NCBI GenBank assembly: GCA_904501885.1
Contig: CAJGCP010000001.1
Location: 1 to 64,000, forward strand
Origin: an uncultured Acetatifactor sp.
Lineage (GTDB): Bacteria > Bacillota > Clostridia > Lachnospirales > Lachnospiraceae
Direction of reading: 5' to 3'
DNA: 64,000 bases
Shown one piece after another: positions 23,435 through 31,725 of the stretch; within the stretch, counting starts at the first letter, position 1; every line of letters starts with the position of its first letter. Both the position numbers and the translations under genes were made by a program. The notes below the pieces were generated by a model. That model was not told the origin of the DNA. It saw only the letters and a program-made list of their open reading frames with translations, and did not search any database.

Positions 23435-25546
23435 ATGAGCGAAATTTTGAATGTGGAAGAGATTTTCGGCAGTAAGGTATTTTCCCTTGGGAAAATGAAG
23501 GAGAGATTGCCGGAAGAAGTGTATAACGAATTGGTGAGCATTATGGAGCACGGTGGTGAATTGACCCGTGCTGCAGCAAATGTGGTGGCAAAGGCCATGA
23601 AGGATTGGGCTATGGAAAACGGGGCAACCCACTATACCCATTGGTTCCAGCCTTTGACGGGTATCACAGCGGAAAAACATGATGCGTTTGTGACCCATCC
23701 TGATAAAGAAGGCAAGATGCTTATGGAGTTTTCCGGCAAGGAGTTGATCAAGGGTGAGCCTGATGCGTCTTCTTTCCCTTCCGGTGGTCTGCGTGCTACC
23801 TTTGAGGCGAGAGGTTACACCACTTGGGATATCACTTCTCCCGCGTTCATTAAGGAAACCGCTACAGGACCGACCCTGTGTATTCCTACTGCGTTTTGTT
23901 CTTATACAGGAGAAGCCTTGGACAAAAAGACGCCCCTGCTTCGCTCTATGGAAGCATTGGACAAGCAGGCCCTTCGTATCCTGCGCTTGTTTGGCAATAT
24001 AGAAGCAAAGAAAGTAATCCCCTGCGTTGGTGCAGAACAGGAATACTTTATCATCGATGCAAAGAAAGCATTAAAGAGAGAAGATATTATTTTCGCAGGC
24101 AGAACTCTGTATGGTGCACCTGCCCCTAAGGGACAGGAAATGGATGACCATTATTTTGGTGTCATTAGAGAACGTGTGGGCGGATTTATGCACGATGTGA
24201 ATGTGGAATTGTGGAAACTGGGCGTTACCGCCAAGACACAGCACAATGAAGCGGCGCCTGCGCAGCACGAATTGGCCCCTATCTATGAGACAGCAAACGT
24301 GGCTGTAGACCATAATCAATTGGTGATGGAGACTTTGAAACGTGTGGCAGGTAAGCATAGCTTGCGCTGTATGTTGCACGAGAAACCTTTTGCGGGTGTG
24401 AATGGTTCCGGTAAGCATAACAACTGGTCCATCACCACAGATACCGGACTGAATCTGTTGGAGCCCGGAAAGAAGCCCAACGAGAATACACAGTTCCTGT
24501 TGGTTTTGGCATGTATCATGAAGGCGGTAGACACTCACGCAGATTTGCTTCGTCAGAGTGCCTCCAATGTGGGAAATGATTTGCGTCTTGGTGGCTATGA
24601 GGCACCCCCCGCCATTATTTCCATGTTCTTGGGTGAACAGCTGGAGGATGTGGTGGCACAGTTGGTGGAAACCGGTCACGCAGATTCCTTGAAGAAGGGT
24701 GAAGTCTTAAAAACAGGCGTATCCACTTTACCTGATTTTGTGAAAGATGCTACGGATAGAAACCGTACTTCACCTTTTGCTTTTACCGGTAATAAATTCG
24801 AATTCCGTATGGTGGGCAGTGAGGATTCCATCGGAAGCCCTAATATCACTTTGAATGCCATTGTGGCAGAAGCATTCTGTGAGGCGGCAGATAGATTGGA
24901 AGCTGCAGAAGATTTTGACGAGGCAGTACATAATCTGATCAAGGAATATATGAGCAAGCACCAGAGAATTATTTTCAATGGTAACGGCTATGCAAAAGAG
25001 TGGACGGAAGAAGCGGCAAGACGTGGTTTGCCCAATATCCCTACCATGGTGGAAGCGGTGGAGACACTGACCACCAAGAAAGCAATTCGCCTGTTTGAGA
25101 AATTCGGTATCTTTACAGAGGCAGAATTGCATTCCCGTGCAGAAATTTTATATGAGATTTACGCGAAGACCATCAATATAGAGGCGCTGACCATGTTGGA
25201 TATGGCGAACAAGCAGATGATTCCTGCAGTAGTGAAATTTGCCAAGGCATTGGCAGACACTACTGTGACGGTAAAGATGGCAGGCGGAGATGCATCCGTG
25301 TCCAAGTCGCTTTTGAAAGAAGTGACTGCAAAACTGACTGCTATGAAGAAGGCGGCAGAACGCTTGCAGAAGGTGGAGGATGCAGGCGCTCAAATGGCAA
25401 GAGGCAAGGAACAGGCCTTCTATTATAGGAATAAAGTGGTTACTGCGATGAACGAATTGCGATTGCCCGCAGACGAGTTGGAGAAAATGGTAGACAAGGA
25501 GTTTTGGCCTTTCCCTACCTATTCAGATTTGTTGTTTGAAGTTTGA
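23435..25546 (+). CDS. glnN: Type III glutamine synthetase GlnN
   Basis: This enzyme condenses ammonium and glutamate to glutamine with ATP. The 703 residues and the GSIII-specific N-terminus (VFSLGKMKERLPEEVY) identify the large hexameric/dodecameric type III class. Catalytic motifs include THYTHWFQPLTG, PCVGAEQEYFIID, KTQHNEAAPAQHELAPIYE and VNGSGKHNNWSI. GSIII is common in Lachnospiraceae and Bacteroides. It has its own promoter. The last codons are part of a 20-base tandem duplication, and a tRNA-Gln gene follows after 80 bases. Confidence 0.96.
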   Translation: MSEILNVEEIFGSKVFSLGKMKERLPEEVYNELVSIMEHGGELTRAAANVVAKAMKDWAMENGATHYTHWFQPLTGITAEKHDAFVTHPDKEGKMLMEFSGKELIKGEPDASSFPSGGLRATFEARGYTTWDITSPAFIKETATGPTLCIPTAFCSYTGEALDKKTPLLRSMEALDKQALRILRLFGNIEAKKVIPCVGAEQEYFIIDAKKALKREDIIFAGRTLYGAPAPKGQEMDDHYFGVIRERVGGFMHDVNVELWKLGVTAKTQHNEAAPAQHELAPIYETANVAVDHNQLVMETLKRVAGKHSLRCMLHEKPFAGVNGSGKHNNWSITTDTGLNLLEPGKKPNENTQFLLVLACIMKAVDTHADLLRQSASNVGNDLRLGGYEAPPAIISMFLGEQLEDVVAQLVETGHADSLKKGEVLKTGVSTLPDFVKDATDRNRTSPFAFTGNKFEFRMVGSEDSIGSPNITLNAIVAEAFCEAADRLEAAEDFDEAVHNLIKEYMSKHQRIIFNGNGYAKEWTEEAARRGLPNIPTMVEAVETLTTKKAIRLFEKFGIFTEAELHSRAEILYEIYAKTINIEALTMLDMANKQMIPAVVKFAKALADTTVTVKMAGGDASVSKSLLKEVTAKLTAMKKAAERLQKVEDAGAQMARGKEQAFYYRNKVVTAMNELRLPADELEKMVDKEFWPFPTYSDLLFEV

Positions 25547-25570
25547 TAAAGTTGTTCGAAGTTTGATAAA
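25531..25570 (+). repeat. 20-base tandem duplication across the glnN stop codon
   Basis: Two adjacent 20-base units (25531-25550 and 25551-25570) differ at one base. The first contains the last glnN codons and TGA stop; the second copies them downstream. It is probably replication slippage. Confidence 0.85.
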
Positions 25571-25578
25571 GAAAAGTC

Positions 25579-25607
25579 TTGCATTTTTGAGTGAAATGAT
25601 GTACACT
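25579..25607 (+). promoter_or_regulatory. Promoter of the first tRNA-Gln
   Basis: TTGCAT (25579-25584), 17 bases, TACACT (25602-25607), 19 bases before the tRNA 5' end. Confidence 0.65.
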
Positions 25608-25626
25608 ACAAAAGTCGCTAAGACAT

Positions 25627-25698
25627 AGGGCTATCGCCAAACGGTAAGGCAACGGACTCTGACTCCGTCATTTCAAGGTTCGAATCCTTGTAGCCCTG
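25627..25698 (+). tRNA. tRNA-Gln (anticodon CUG), copy 1
   Basis: The cloverleaf is complete: acceptor AGGGCTA pairs with TAGCCCT, D arm GCC-GGC, anticodon stem ACGGA/TCCGT around loop CTCTGAC (anticodon CTG), T arm CAAGG-TTCGAAT-CCTTG, discriminator G. CCA is not encoded. The anticodon reads CAG. Copy 2 at 27651-27722 is identical. Confidence 0.95.
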
Positions 25699-25704
25699 CT
25701 TAGA

Positions 25705-25734
25705 AAACGAGAACAGAGATGTTCTCGTTTTTTT
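25705..25734 (+). terminator. Terminator of tRNA-Gln copy 1
   Basis: AAACGAGAACA (25705-25715), GAGA loop, TGTTCTCGTTT (25720-25730) and a T-run to 25734. Confidence 0.9.
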
Positions 25735-25765
25735 GTTTCCATAAGATAGTATAGGAGAAATAAAG

Positions 25766-27622
25766 ATGAAACAAGGCGTAGTTCATGCTTTGAAAATCGT
25801 ACTCATGGTACTGGCAGGCGCAGCGGTGGCAACCCTGCTTTTGACTCTTGTGTTTTTAGTGCCGGTGAATGAGCAGAATAAGACACAGTCCATGCAGATG
25901 TTAAGCGAAGAGGGGTGGTACCCTCTGGCTACGGTACATAAAAAGGCACAGGCAGAATACTTTCACTCCAATCTGCCCCATGTGATAGACAGCAATACGG
26001 ATAGTATTATGGTTTCTATTGCCACGGATGGTGGTGCGGGAAATCCTTTGTATCGCGCCATGGATATGTACAATGAGCATATGGGCAAGAGCTATGCCAG
26101 ATATTGGCATGGGTACGTGAGCCTTCTGCGCCCGTTGCTGTATTTCTTTGACTATGGTCAAATTCGTATCCTGAACGGTTTGATGCAGGCGCTTCTGGTG
26201 TTTTTGCTGGCACATGTGGTATGGAAGAAAAAAGGAATTGCGTACGCATTGCTTGGGCTGACTTCCTATGCTTTGATTATGCCACCCGCAGTGGCGGATT
26301 CCCTTTATTTTTCGGGGAATTTCTATGTGGCGATGGTGGGAAGCCTGGTTCTTTTGAAAATGGACCGCAGGATGGATGAAAATGGCAGATACCTCTACCT
26401 GTTTACGGGTATTGGTATGGCTACCTGTTTCTTTGATTTGCTGACCTACCCGTTGTACACCTGGGGGATCCCTCTGGTGTGGTGGCTGGTGGTTACAAGC
26501 AAGGAGGACAGCATCTGGCAACCTTTGAAAAAGTGTGTGTTGTCAGGCGTGGCATGGATTGCCGGATATTTTGGTATTTGGCTGGCTAAGTGGGTTTTGG
26601 CAAGTTTGGTTACCGGACGAAATGTGATAGAGGACGCGGCAGGCAAGGTAAATCAGTGGTCTGCCACTGGGGAACAGGTCACCACAAGTTTGCGAGACCG
26701 TTTCGTGGCATTGGGAATGAACTGGAGCCATTATCGGTATCCTGTCTATATGGTATTGTTGGTTGTCTGGGTGGTTTATCTGTTTGTTTTGTTGTGTAAA
26801 AATGGCATCCGCCTATACAAAAACAATGTTGCGTTACTTTTGGTGGCAGCATCTTCCGTGGTGTGGTATCTGGTGATGTCGGAGCATACCACCGGACATC
26901 ATTTCTTTGCTTATCGGATTTGGGGCATTGCAATATTGGCTGTGGGTGCGATTTGTCTGCAAGCAGTTAGTAATCAGGTGCAGACCGGTGGCTGGAAGAA
27001 GAAAATTATTTTCATAGGTGTAGCCGCCTTGATGGCGGCAGGACTTACCACGACGGCAAGAGAAGATGTTGTGGCCTTTGATGGCAGTGTGGAATATCGC
27101 AAGGTGCAGTTAGAGGAGAATGGGGTGGCAAGGGTGGACTTCACCCCTACTTTTTCCAAGATGCGATCTGTTATTCTTTGTATGTATTCCGAGGGACAAG
27201 AGGGCATCTATGAGTTTCGTCTAAAAAAGAACGACCGGGTGCTTTATACCGAAGAAGTCCAAATTGCACAATATGAGGGAAAGACATTTACTTCCATTCC
27301 TGTAGATTGGAAATTAAAGGCGGGGAAGAAATATGTGTTGGAAATCAGCCCCAAGGAAATTTCAGCGCCCACTTATATTCTGTTGACCAATGAGGGAGTA
27401 GTGCCTCTGAATGAATTGCGCAATGTAACCGTGAACGACAAGGTGCAGGCCGGTCAACCGGTGTGGGGATTTACTTATCATACGCTGTCCACATCCAAGG
27501 TAAATTTGTTGTTTATGTTTGCCTGCTATGGTGCATTGTGCATGGCAATTGTACTGAGCGCATATTCGTGGATAGAGCAAATGCAAAAAGAAAAAAAGCA
27601 CTTGCAAAATCATCCAAATTAG
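25766..27622 (+). CDS. Unrecognised polytopic membrane protein between two tRNA-Gln genes
   Basis: I do not recognise this 618-residue protein. An N-terminal membrane helix (about 9-32) is followed by an extracytoplasmic loop with an acidic/aromatic stretch (HVIDSNTDS) and RPLLYFFDY. Eight to ten further membrane helices run to about residue 430. A C-terminal extracytoplasmic domain of about 150 residues looks beta-rich (YEFRLKKNDRVLYTEEVQI), and a last membrane helix precedes a Lys-rich end. The layout resembles GT-C glycosyltransferases with a periplasmic-type C-domain. It has an AGGAG ribosome site. Its last codons hold the promoter of the second tRNA. Its position between duplicated tRNA units hints at gain by recombination. 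Confidence 0.6.
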   Translation: MKQGVVHALKIVLMVLAGAAVATLLLTLVFLVPVNEQNKTQSMQMLSEEGWYPLATVHKKAQAEYFHSNLPHVIDSNTDSIMVSIATDGGAGNPLYRAMDMYNEHMGKSYARYWHGYVSLLRPLLYFFDYGQIRILNGLMQALLVFLLAHVVWKKKGIAYALLGLTSYALIMPPAVADSLYFSGNFYVAMVGSLVLLKMDRRMDENGRYLYLFTGIGMATCFFDLLTYPLYTWGIPLVWWLVVTSKEDSIWQPLKKCVLSGVAWIAGYFGIWLAKWVLASLVTGRNVIEDAAGKVNQWSATGEQVTTSLRDRFVALGMNWSHYRYPVYMVLLVVWVVYLFVLLCKNGIRLYKNNVALLLVAASSVVWYLVMSEHTTGHHFFAYRIWGIAILAVGAICLQAVSNQVQTGGWKKKIIFIGVAALMAAGLTTTAREDVVAFDGSVEYRKVQLEENGVARVDFTPTFSKMRSVILCMYSEGQEGIYEFRLKKNDRVLYTEEVQIAQYEGKTFTSIPVDWKLKAGKKYVLEISPKEISAPTYILLTNEGVVPLNELRNVTVNDKVQAGQPVWGFTYHTLSTSKVNLLFMFACYGALCMAIVLSAYSWIEQMQKEKKHLQNHPN

Positions 27623-27630
27623 TGTACAGT
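27602..27630 (+). promoter_or_regulatory. Promoter of the second tRNA-Gln
   Basis: TTGCAA (27602-27607), 17 bases, TACAGT (27625-27630), 20 bases before the tRNA. The -35 lies within the coding end of the membrane protein gene. Confidence 0.6.
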
Positions 27631-27650
27631 AAATAACGTCGTCAAGACAT

Positions 27651-27722
27651 AGGGCTATCGCCAAACGGTAAGGCAACGGACTCTGACTCCGTCATTTCAA
27701 GGTTCGAATCCTTGTAGCCCTG
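27651..27722 (+). tRNA. tRNA-Gln (anticodon CUG), copy 2
   Basis: It is identical to copy 1 over all 72 bases, with the same seven bases (AAGACAT) directly upstream. The anticodon loop is CTCTGAC. CCA is not encoded. Confidence 0.95.
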
Positions 27723-27729
27723 TTTTGGC

Positions 27730-27760
27730 AAACGAGAACAGAAATGTTCTCGTTTTTTTT
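27730..27760 (+). terminator. Terminator of tRNA-Gln copy 2
   Basis: AAACGAGAACA (27730-27740), GAAA loop, TGTTCTCGTTT (27745-27755) and a T-run. It is nearly the same as the copy 1 terminator. Confidence 0.9.
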
Positions 27761-27803
27761 ATTCATAGGAAGTTTGCCTTGTAGGCACCGCTCGCGCGCG
27801 AAA

Positions 27804-27825
27804 AATCCGCACGCGGATTCTTTTT
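27804..27825 (+). terminator. Short GC-rich hairpin with T-run
   Basis: AATCCG (27804-27809), loop CACG, CGGATT (27814-27819), then CTTTTT. It lies in a locally GC-rich patch (CGCTCGCGCGCG just upstream) and is a second stop before the oxidoreductase promoter. Confidence 0.55.
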
Positions 27826-27841
27826 ATTTGCGGAGAAACCG

Positions 27842-27870
27842 TTGCCCTATAATATTTCCTTTGATATAAT
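27842..27870 (+). promoter_or_regulatory. Promoter of the Gfo/Idh/MocA gene
   Basis: TTGCCC (27842-27847), 17 bases, perfect TATAAT (27865-27870) preceded by TGA, an extended -10. It is 31 bases before the ATG at 27902. Confidence 0.65.
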
Positions 27871-27901
27871 AATTTTAGTATTACCGCTAGGAGGAAGGAC
27901 T

Positions 27902-29068
27902 ATGTTTCGGATAGGTGTAATAGGATTGGGAACGAGAATCCACGAAGGCGTACTGCCACCGTTTTTTCAACTCGGTGAGGAGATTCGTGTTACTGCGGTG
28001 GCGGACCCGGCAACGACAGAGGTACAAAAAAAGATTCAAGAGAAGCCGGAGTTTTACGCGGATGATATCAGGCTGTATGAGAATGCAGATGATATGCTGA
28101 AGAAGGAAGACCTAGATGGCATCATTATAGGAACAAGGTGCTCTTTGCATACCCAATTGGCAATAAAAGCGATGGAAAAAGGTGTTCCGATTTTTTTGGA
28201 AAAGCCTGTTTGCACCACGATGGAAGATTACAAGAGGTTGTCTGAAGCAAATGAAAAATACAAACCTAAGGTAGTAGTATCCTTTCCGTTGCGTTTTTCG
28301 GCATTGGCTGTCTGCGCAAAAGAGCTCATTGATTCCGGAAAGATTGGAGAAGTGCTTCATGTGGATGCTTTCAATGATGTATCTTACGGCAGAGTGTATT
28401 TTCATGCATGGTATAGAGACGAAAAGGAAACAGGAGGACTGTGGTTGCAAAAGGCCACCCATGATTTTGACTACCTGAATTATATTTTGGGAGACAAGGT
28501 GGAGGAGGTATTTGCCCGGGAAGTAAGGAAATTGTTTAAAGGAGATATGCCTGCGGGATCCACCTGTACCACCTGCGACAAAAGGATGACATGTCCGGAA
28601 GGTCCCTATATGATTCAACATAAGTATCAGGATAAGGTGATAGGTGATCAGTGCTGTTTTGCTACAGATACCGGTAATGAAGACTGCGGCATGGCGTTGC
28701 TGAAGTGTGAATCCGGTGCAATTGTCAGCTATGCACAGAATTTCTTTGCTCGGCACAAGGCAGCCCGTCGAGGTGCCCGTTTTTCCGGATACAAGGGTAC
28801 CTTGGAGTTTGATTGGTATAAGAGTGAGGTCAAGGTGTATATGCATGATTCGCCGCGTGTGGAAACCTATCATTTTGAGGATAATGGTGGTTCCCATTTT
28901 GGAGGCGACTTGAAGTTGGCAGAATTATTTATACAAATGCTGAAAGGAGAATCCAAAGAATCCTACTTGGAGGAGGGACTCAACAGCGCACTTCTTTGCT
29001 TAAAAGCAAAAGAATCCTGTGTGACAGGGGAAAATATAAAACTTCAGACAAGAGAGGTTTTAAAGTAA
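27902..29068 (+). CDS. Gfo/Idh/MocA family oxidoreductase
   Basis: This NAD(P)-dependent sugar or inositol dehydrogenase-type protein has 388 residues. The Rossmann start is FRIGVIGLGTRIH, and the catalytic-lysine motif is FLEKPVCTTMEDYK. The C-terminal alpha/beta domain carries a Cys-rich insert (STCTTCDKRMTCPEGP), which could bind a metal. The ATG at 27902 is preceded by GGAGGAAGG; an upstream frame to 27842 would run over the promoter. The substrate is unknown. It is followed closely by the S1-domain gene. Confidence 0.85.
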   Translation: MFRIGVIGLGTRIHEGVLPPFFQLGEEIRVTAVADPATTEVQKKIQEKPEFYADDIRLYENADDMLKKEDLDGIIIGTRCSLHTQLAIKAMEKGVPIFLEKPVCTTMEDYKRLSEANEKYKPKVVVSFPLRFSALAVCAKELIDSGKIGEVLHVDAFNDVSYGRVYFHAWYRDEKETGGLWLQKATHDFDYLNYILGDKVEEVFAREVRKLFKGDMPAGSTCTTCDKRMTCPEGPYMIQHKYQDKVIGDQCCFATDTGNEDCGMALLKCESGAIVSYAQNFFARHKAARRGARFSGYKGTLEFDWYKSEVKVYMHDSPRVETYHFEDNGGSHFGGDLKLAELFIQMLKGESKESYLEEGLNSALLCLKAKESCVTGENIKLQTREVLK

Positions 29069-29070
29069 TT

Positions 29071-29907
29071 ATGATAAAACTCGGAGAAAAACAGACACTG
29101 ACGGTTGTGAAAAAGGTAGAATTTGGCGTTTACCTGTCGGAAAGTGTCGATACACAGGAAGAGAAGGTTCTTCTTCCCATAAAGCAGGTCCCTGATGGGA
29201 CGGAAGTTGGCGACGAAATCGAGGTATTTGTATATCGTGATTCCCAAGACCGCTTGATATCCACCACCAAAGAGCCCCTTCTTCAGATGGGACGGGTAGC
29301 GCAGCTTACGGTGGCGCAGATGAGTAAATACGGTGCATTTTTGGACTGGGGATTGGAGAAGGATTTGTTCCTTCCCTTCAAGGAGCAAAGGGGCCGCATC
29401 GATGTGGGGGATGAAGTGTTGGTTACGCTCTATACAGACAAAAGTAATCGCTTGTGTGCTACGATGAATGTCTATCCTGCCCTGGGCACAGACAGTCCCT
29501 ATCAAAAGGGTGATACTGTAGTGGGTAGAGTCTACGAAATGAGCGATAATTTTGGTGCCTTTGTGGCGGTGGACAGTCAGTACTCGGGCTTAATTCCCAA
29601 GAAGGAGCAGTATGGCGAAATAGTGCTGGGTGCAGATGTGGAGGCCTATGTCACAGAAGTTCGACCGGACGGGAAACTCAATCTGGCAGTTCGCAGCAGA
29701 GGACTGGAACAGATTGAAAAAGATGCGGAGAAACTACTTTCGGTTTTAGATAGCTTTGAGGGGGCATTGCCCTTTAATGATAAAGCGGACCCTGAGGTCA
29801 TCAGGCATGAGACCGGGATGAGCAAGAATCAGTTCAAGAGAGCGGTTGGTAATTTATTGAAGGCAGGAAAGATTCAGATAACTGAGAGAAGTATCCGCCG
29901 CGTGTAA
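29071..29907 (+). CDS. S1 RNA-binding domain protein, CvfB/YitL family
   Basis: This 278-residue protein has tandem S1-like OB domains and a C-terminal winged helix (IRHETGMSKNQFKRAVGNLLKAGKIQIT). CvfB of Staphylococcus is an RNA-binding regulator of virulence expression. S1-type segments are seen at about 1-60 (VKKVEFGVYLSE), 70-135 (MSKYGAFLDWGLEKDLFLPFKEQ) and 145-210 (YEMSDNFGAFVAV). ATG 29071 starts two bases after the oxidoreductase stop; a longer frame reaching back to 28996 lies within that gene. The ribosome site is weak (AGAGAGG, about 13 bases away), so translation may depend on coupling. Confidence 0.85.
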   Translation: MIKLGEKQTLTVVKKVEFGVYLSESVDTQEEKVLLPIKQVPDGTEVGDEIEVFVYRDSQDRLISTTKEPLLQMGRVAQLTVAQMSKYGAFLDWGLEKDLFLPFKEQRGRIDVGDEVLVTLYTDKSNRLCATMNVYPALGTDSPYQKGDTVVGRVYEMSDNFGAFVAVDSQYSGLIPKKEQYGEIVLGADVEAYVTEVRPDGKLNLAVRSRGLEQIEKDAEKLLSVLDSFEGALPFNDKADPEVIRHETGMSKNQFKRAVGNLLKAGKIQITERSIRRV

Positions 29908-29968
29908 AGGTAGTACGGCTGTATGAGAAGTATGGCCGGAGAGTGTATGGCGCAGATGCGCAAGGTGA

Positions 29969-31609
29969 ATGATGGAAAAAATAAGATTAGCAAGTATAAC
30001 TCGTGTGTTTAAAAATCCATATGCCATTATCTTAAGTCTTATCTTTGCTGTTGGGACAGTGGTGGGCTACAGTTATTTTACCACGGAATCTTGGGTGCTA
30101 TTGTATGACGGCACCTTAGGGACATCTTTGGTGGCTTTTTTCGTGTGCCTGGCATACAGTCTGTTTTATTTAATCCTTTTTGCAGCAGGTCAGTTCCTGG
30201 TGGAGAGAATCCCTTGCATTACGCGCAGAACAGTTCGTGGCCGTGTGGAAGAATTCCTTTTTGAAAAGCACTCATTTTTGGCTCCATTTATGGTGTTGGC
30301 GTTGTGCACCTTGCCCTATGTCATCTGCTTTTTCCCGGGGACGGTGGCACCGGATGCCAGAGGACAGTTGTACAGTTATTTTGCCCCCTGGGAGATGAAT
30401 GGACATCATCCCATCGGAAGTACATTGGTTATGGGTGGTTTCGTAGAACTGGGAAGGGTCATTTTTGGCTCCGACAGTATGGGATTATTCTTGTTTACAG
30501 GGACGCAAACGCTGGTACAACTAATGGTGATGGCTTACATGGTGCATTATCAGAAACGATTGAAAGCACCCATATTGCTTCGGTGGGCTACCTTGGGTTA
30601 TTTTGGTGTTTTTCCTTTATTTCAAATGTGGGGATTCACTGTCATCAAGGATACCATCTATTATGTAGCATTCTCCCTGTTCGTCCTCAGTATGTTGGAT
30701 TATTTCAGACAGGAAAGGCATAAGGGCAGTGCGATATTGCTGACCCTGGCATCCCTGATGATTGTGGTGTTCCGCAAGGAAGGAAAATATTTGGTGTTTG
30801 TAGCGCTGGCAGTGCTTTTGGCAATTGCAAGAAAGCACTGGCAGGATTTTTGTATTGCGGCGGTAGCGTGTGCGGGCGCCTTGTTTTTGATCGAAGGTGT
30901 ATATATGCCTGTGAATGGCATCAAAGACGGTCCGGTAAAGGAGATGCTCTCCCTGCCTTTGCAGCAAACGGGACGATATATTTGGCTTCATCAGGACGAA
31001 ATCACACCGGAAGAAAGAGAGGCATTGGAAGCGGTCTTTGTGCCGGAATTGTCCCAGGTGGGATATGTGAAGGAAACCTCTGACTGTGTGAAGGGATTTT
31101 TTGAGGATTACCCATCGAAGGATGCATTGAAGGGGTACTTCAAGGTCTGGTTTAGACAGGGATTGAAACACCCGGCCACGTACCTGCAGGCAACCATAAA
31201 CCAGACGTATGGATATTTCTATCCGCCCAGACGGGATATCAGAGATGAGTTGGCTTATTTTGGCTTCAGTTTTGACACGGCCATGTATTTGGACAGGGAC
31301 AATATGGAAGCGTCTTTTGCGATTGAAGACGGTACCTGCAGAAAACGGATCAAAGAGATGCTGTTTGCCACTTCCCACTTGCCCCTTATTGGGGGCTTAT
31401 ACAGAGCCGGCACCCACACTTTCTTGTTGCTTGCCATGATTGCATTCCTGTTGAGCGAAAGAAAGTACAAAAAGGTATTGTTGTTGATTCCATCTGTGTT
31501 GATTTTGTTGGTCGCTCTTGCTTCTCCCCTGAATGCATCCATCCGATATATGTTGCCGATTATGATGGTGTTGCCCGTCCATATTGCCTGGTGTGCAGAC
31601 AAAGAATAA
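29969..31609 (+). CDS. Polytopic membrane protein, DUF6020-like
   Basis: This 546-residue protein has about twelve hydrophobic segments. The early extracytoplasmic loop has FFPGTVAPDARGQLYSYF and then MNGHHPIGSTLVMG, resembling DUF6020 members of Lachnospiraceae; I assign it by resemblance. Such proteins are thought to be GT-C-like enzymes of the cell surface, but no activity is known to me. Positively charged residues flank the first helix. It sits between an S1 protein and a CdaR-type regulator, 61 bases after the former. A Met-Met start gives two candidate starts three bases apart. Confidence 0.6.
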   Translation: MMEKIRLASITRVFKNPYAIILSLIFAVGTVVGYSYFTTESWVLLYDGTLGTSLVAFFVCLAYSLFYLILFAAGQFLVERIPCITRRTVRGRVEEFLFEKHSFLAPFMVLALCTLPYVICFFPGTVAPDARGQLYSYFAPWEMNGHHPIGSTLVMGGFVELGRVIFGSDSMGLFLFTGTQTLVQLMVMAYMVHYQKRLKAPILLRWATLGYFGVFPLFQMWGFTVIKDTIYYVAFSLFVLSMLDYFRQERHKGSAILLTLASLMIVVFRKEGKYLVFVALAVLLAIARKHWQDFCIAAVACAGALFLIEGVYMPVNGIKDGPVKEMLSLPLQQTGRYIWLHQDEITPEEREALEAVFVPELSQVGYVKETSDCVKGFFEDYPSKDALKGYFKVWFRQGLKHPATYLQATINQTYGYFYPPRRDIRDELAYFGFSFDTAMYLDRDNMEASFAIEDGTCRKRIKEMLFATSHLPLIGGLYRAGTHTFLLLAMIAFLLSERKYKKVLLLIPSVLILLVALASPLNASIRYMLPIMMVLPVHIAWCADKE

Positions 31610-31645
31610 AAAGGAGCGGTTTTTGTGAATTTTTGTCGAAAACCC

Positions 31646-31674
31646 TTGCTTTTTTGGCGCGTTTTTTGTACAAT
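31646..31674 (+). promoter_or_regulatory. Promoter of the CdaR-type regulator and ftsEX
   Basis: TTGCTT (31646-31651), 17 bases, TACAAT (31669-31674). It is 51 bases before the regulator's ATG. Confidence 0.65.
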
Positions 31675-31725
31675 TTGTAATTGCAACTGACATTTCTGTT
31701 GAGAAATGATACAAGGAGAATTGAG

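Noticed and set aside
25627..27722. Integrative element with attL/attR at the two tRNA-Gln genes
   Set aside because: No integrase or excisionase lies between them, and the whole tRNA with promoter and terminator is repeated, not only a 3' segment. A simple duplication or recombination event is more likely.
28996..29070. N-terminal extension of the S1-domain protein
   Set aside because: It lies inside the oxidoreductase gene in another frame, and the conserved protein begins at 29071.
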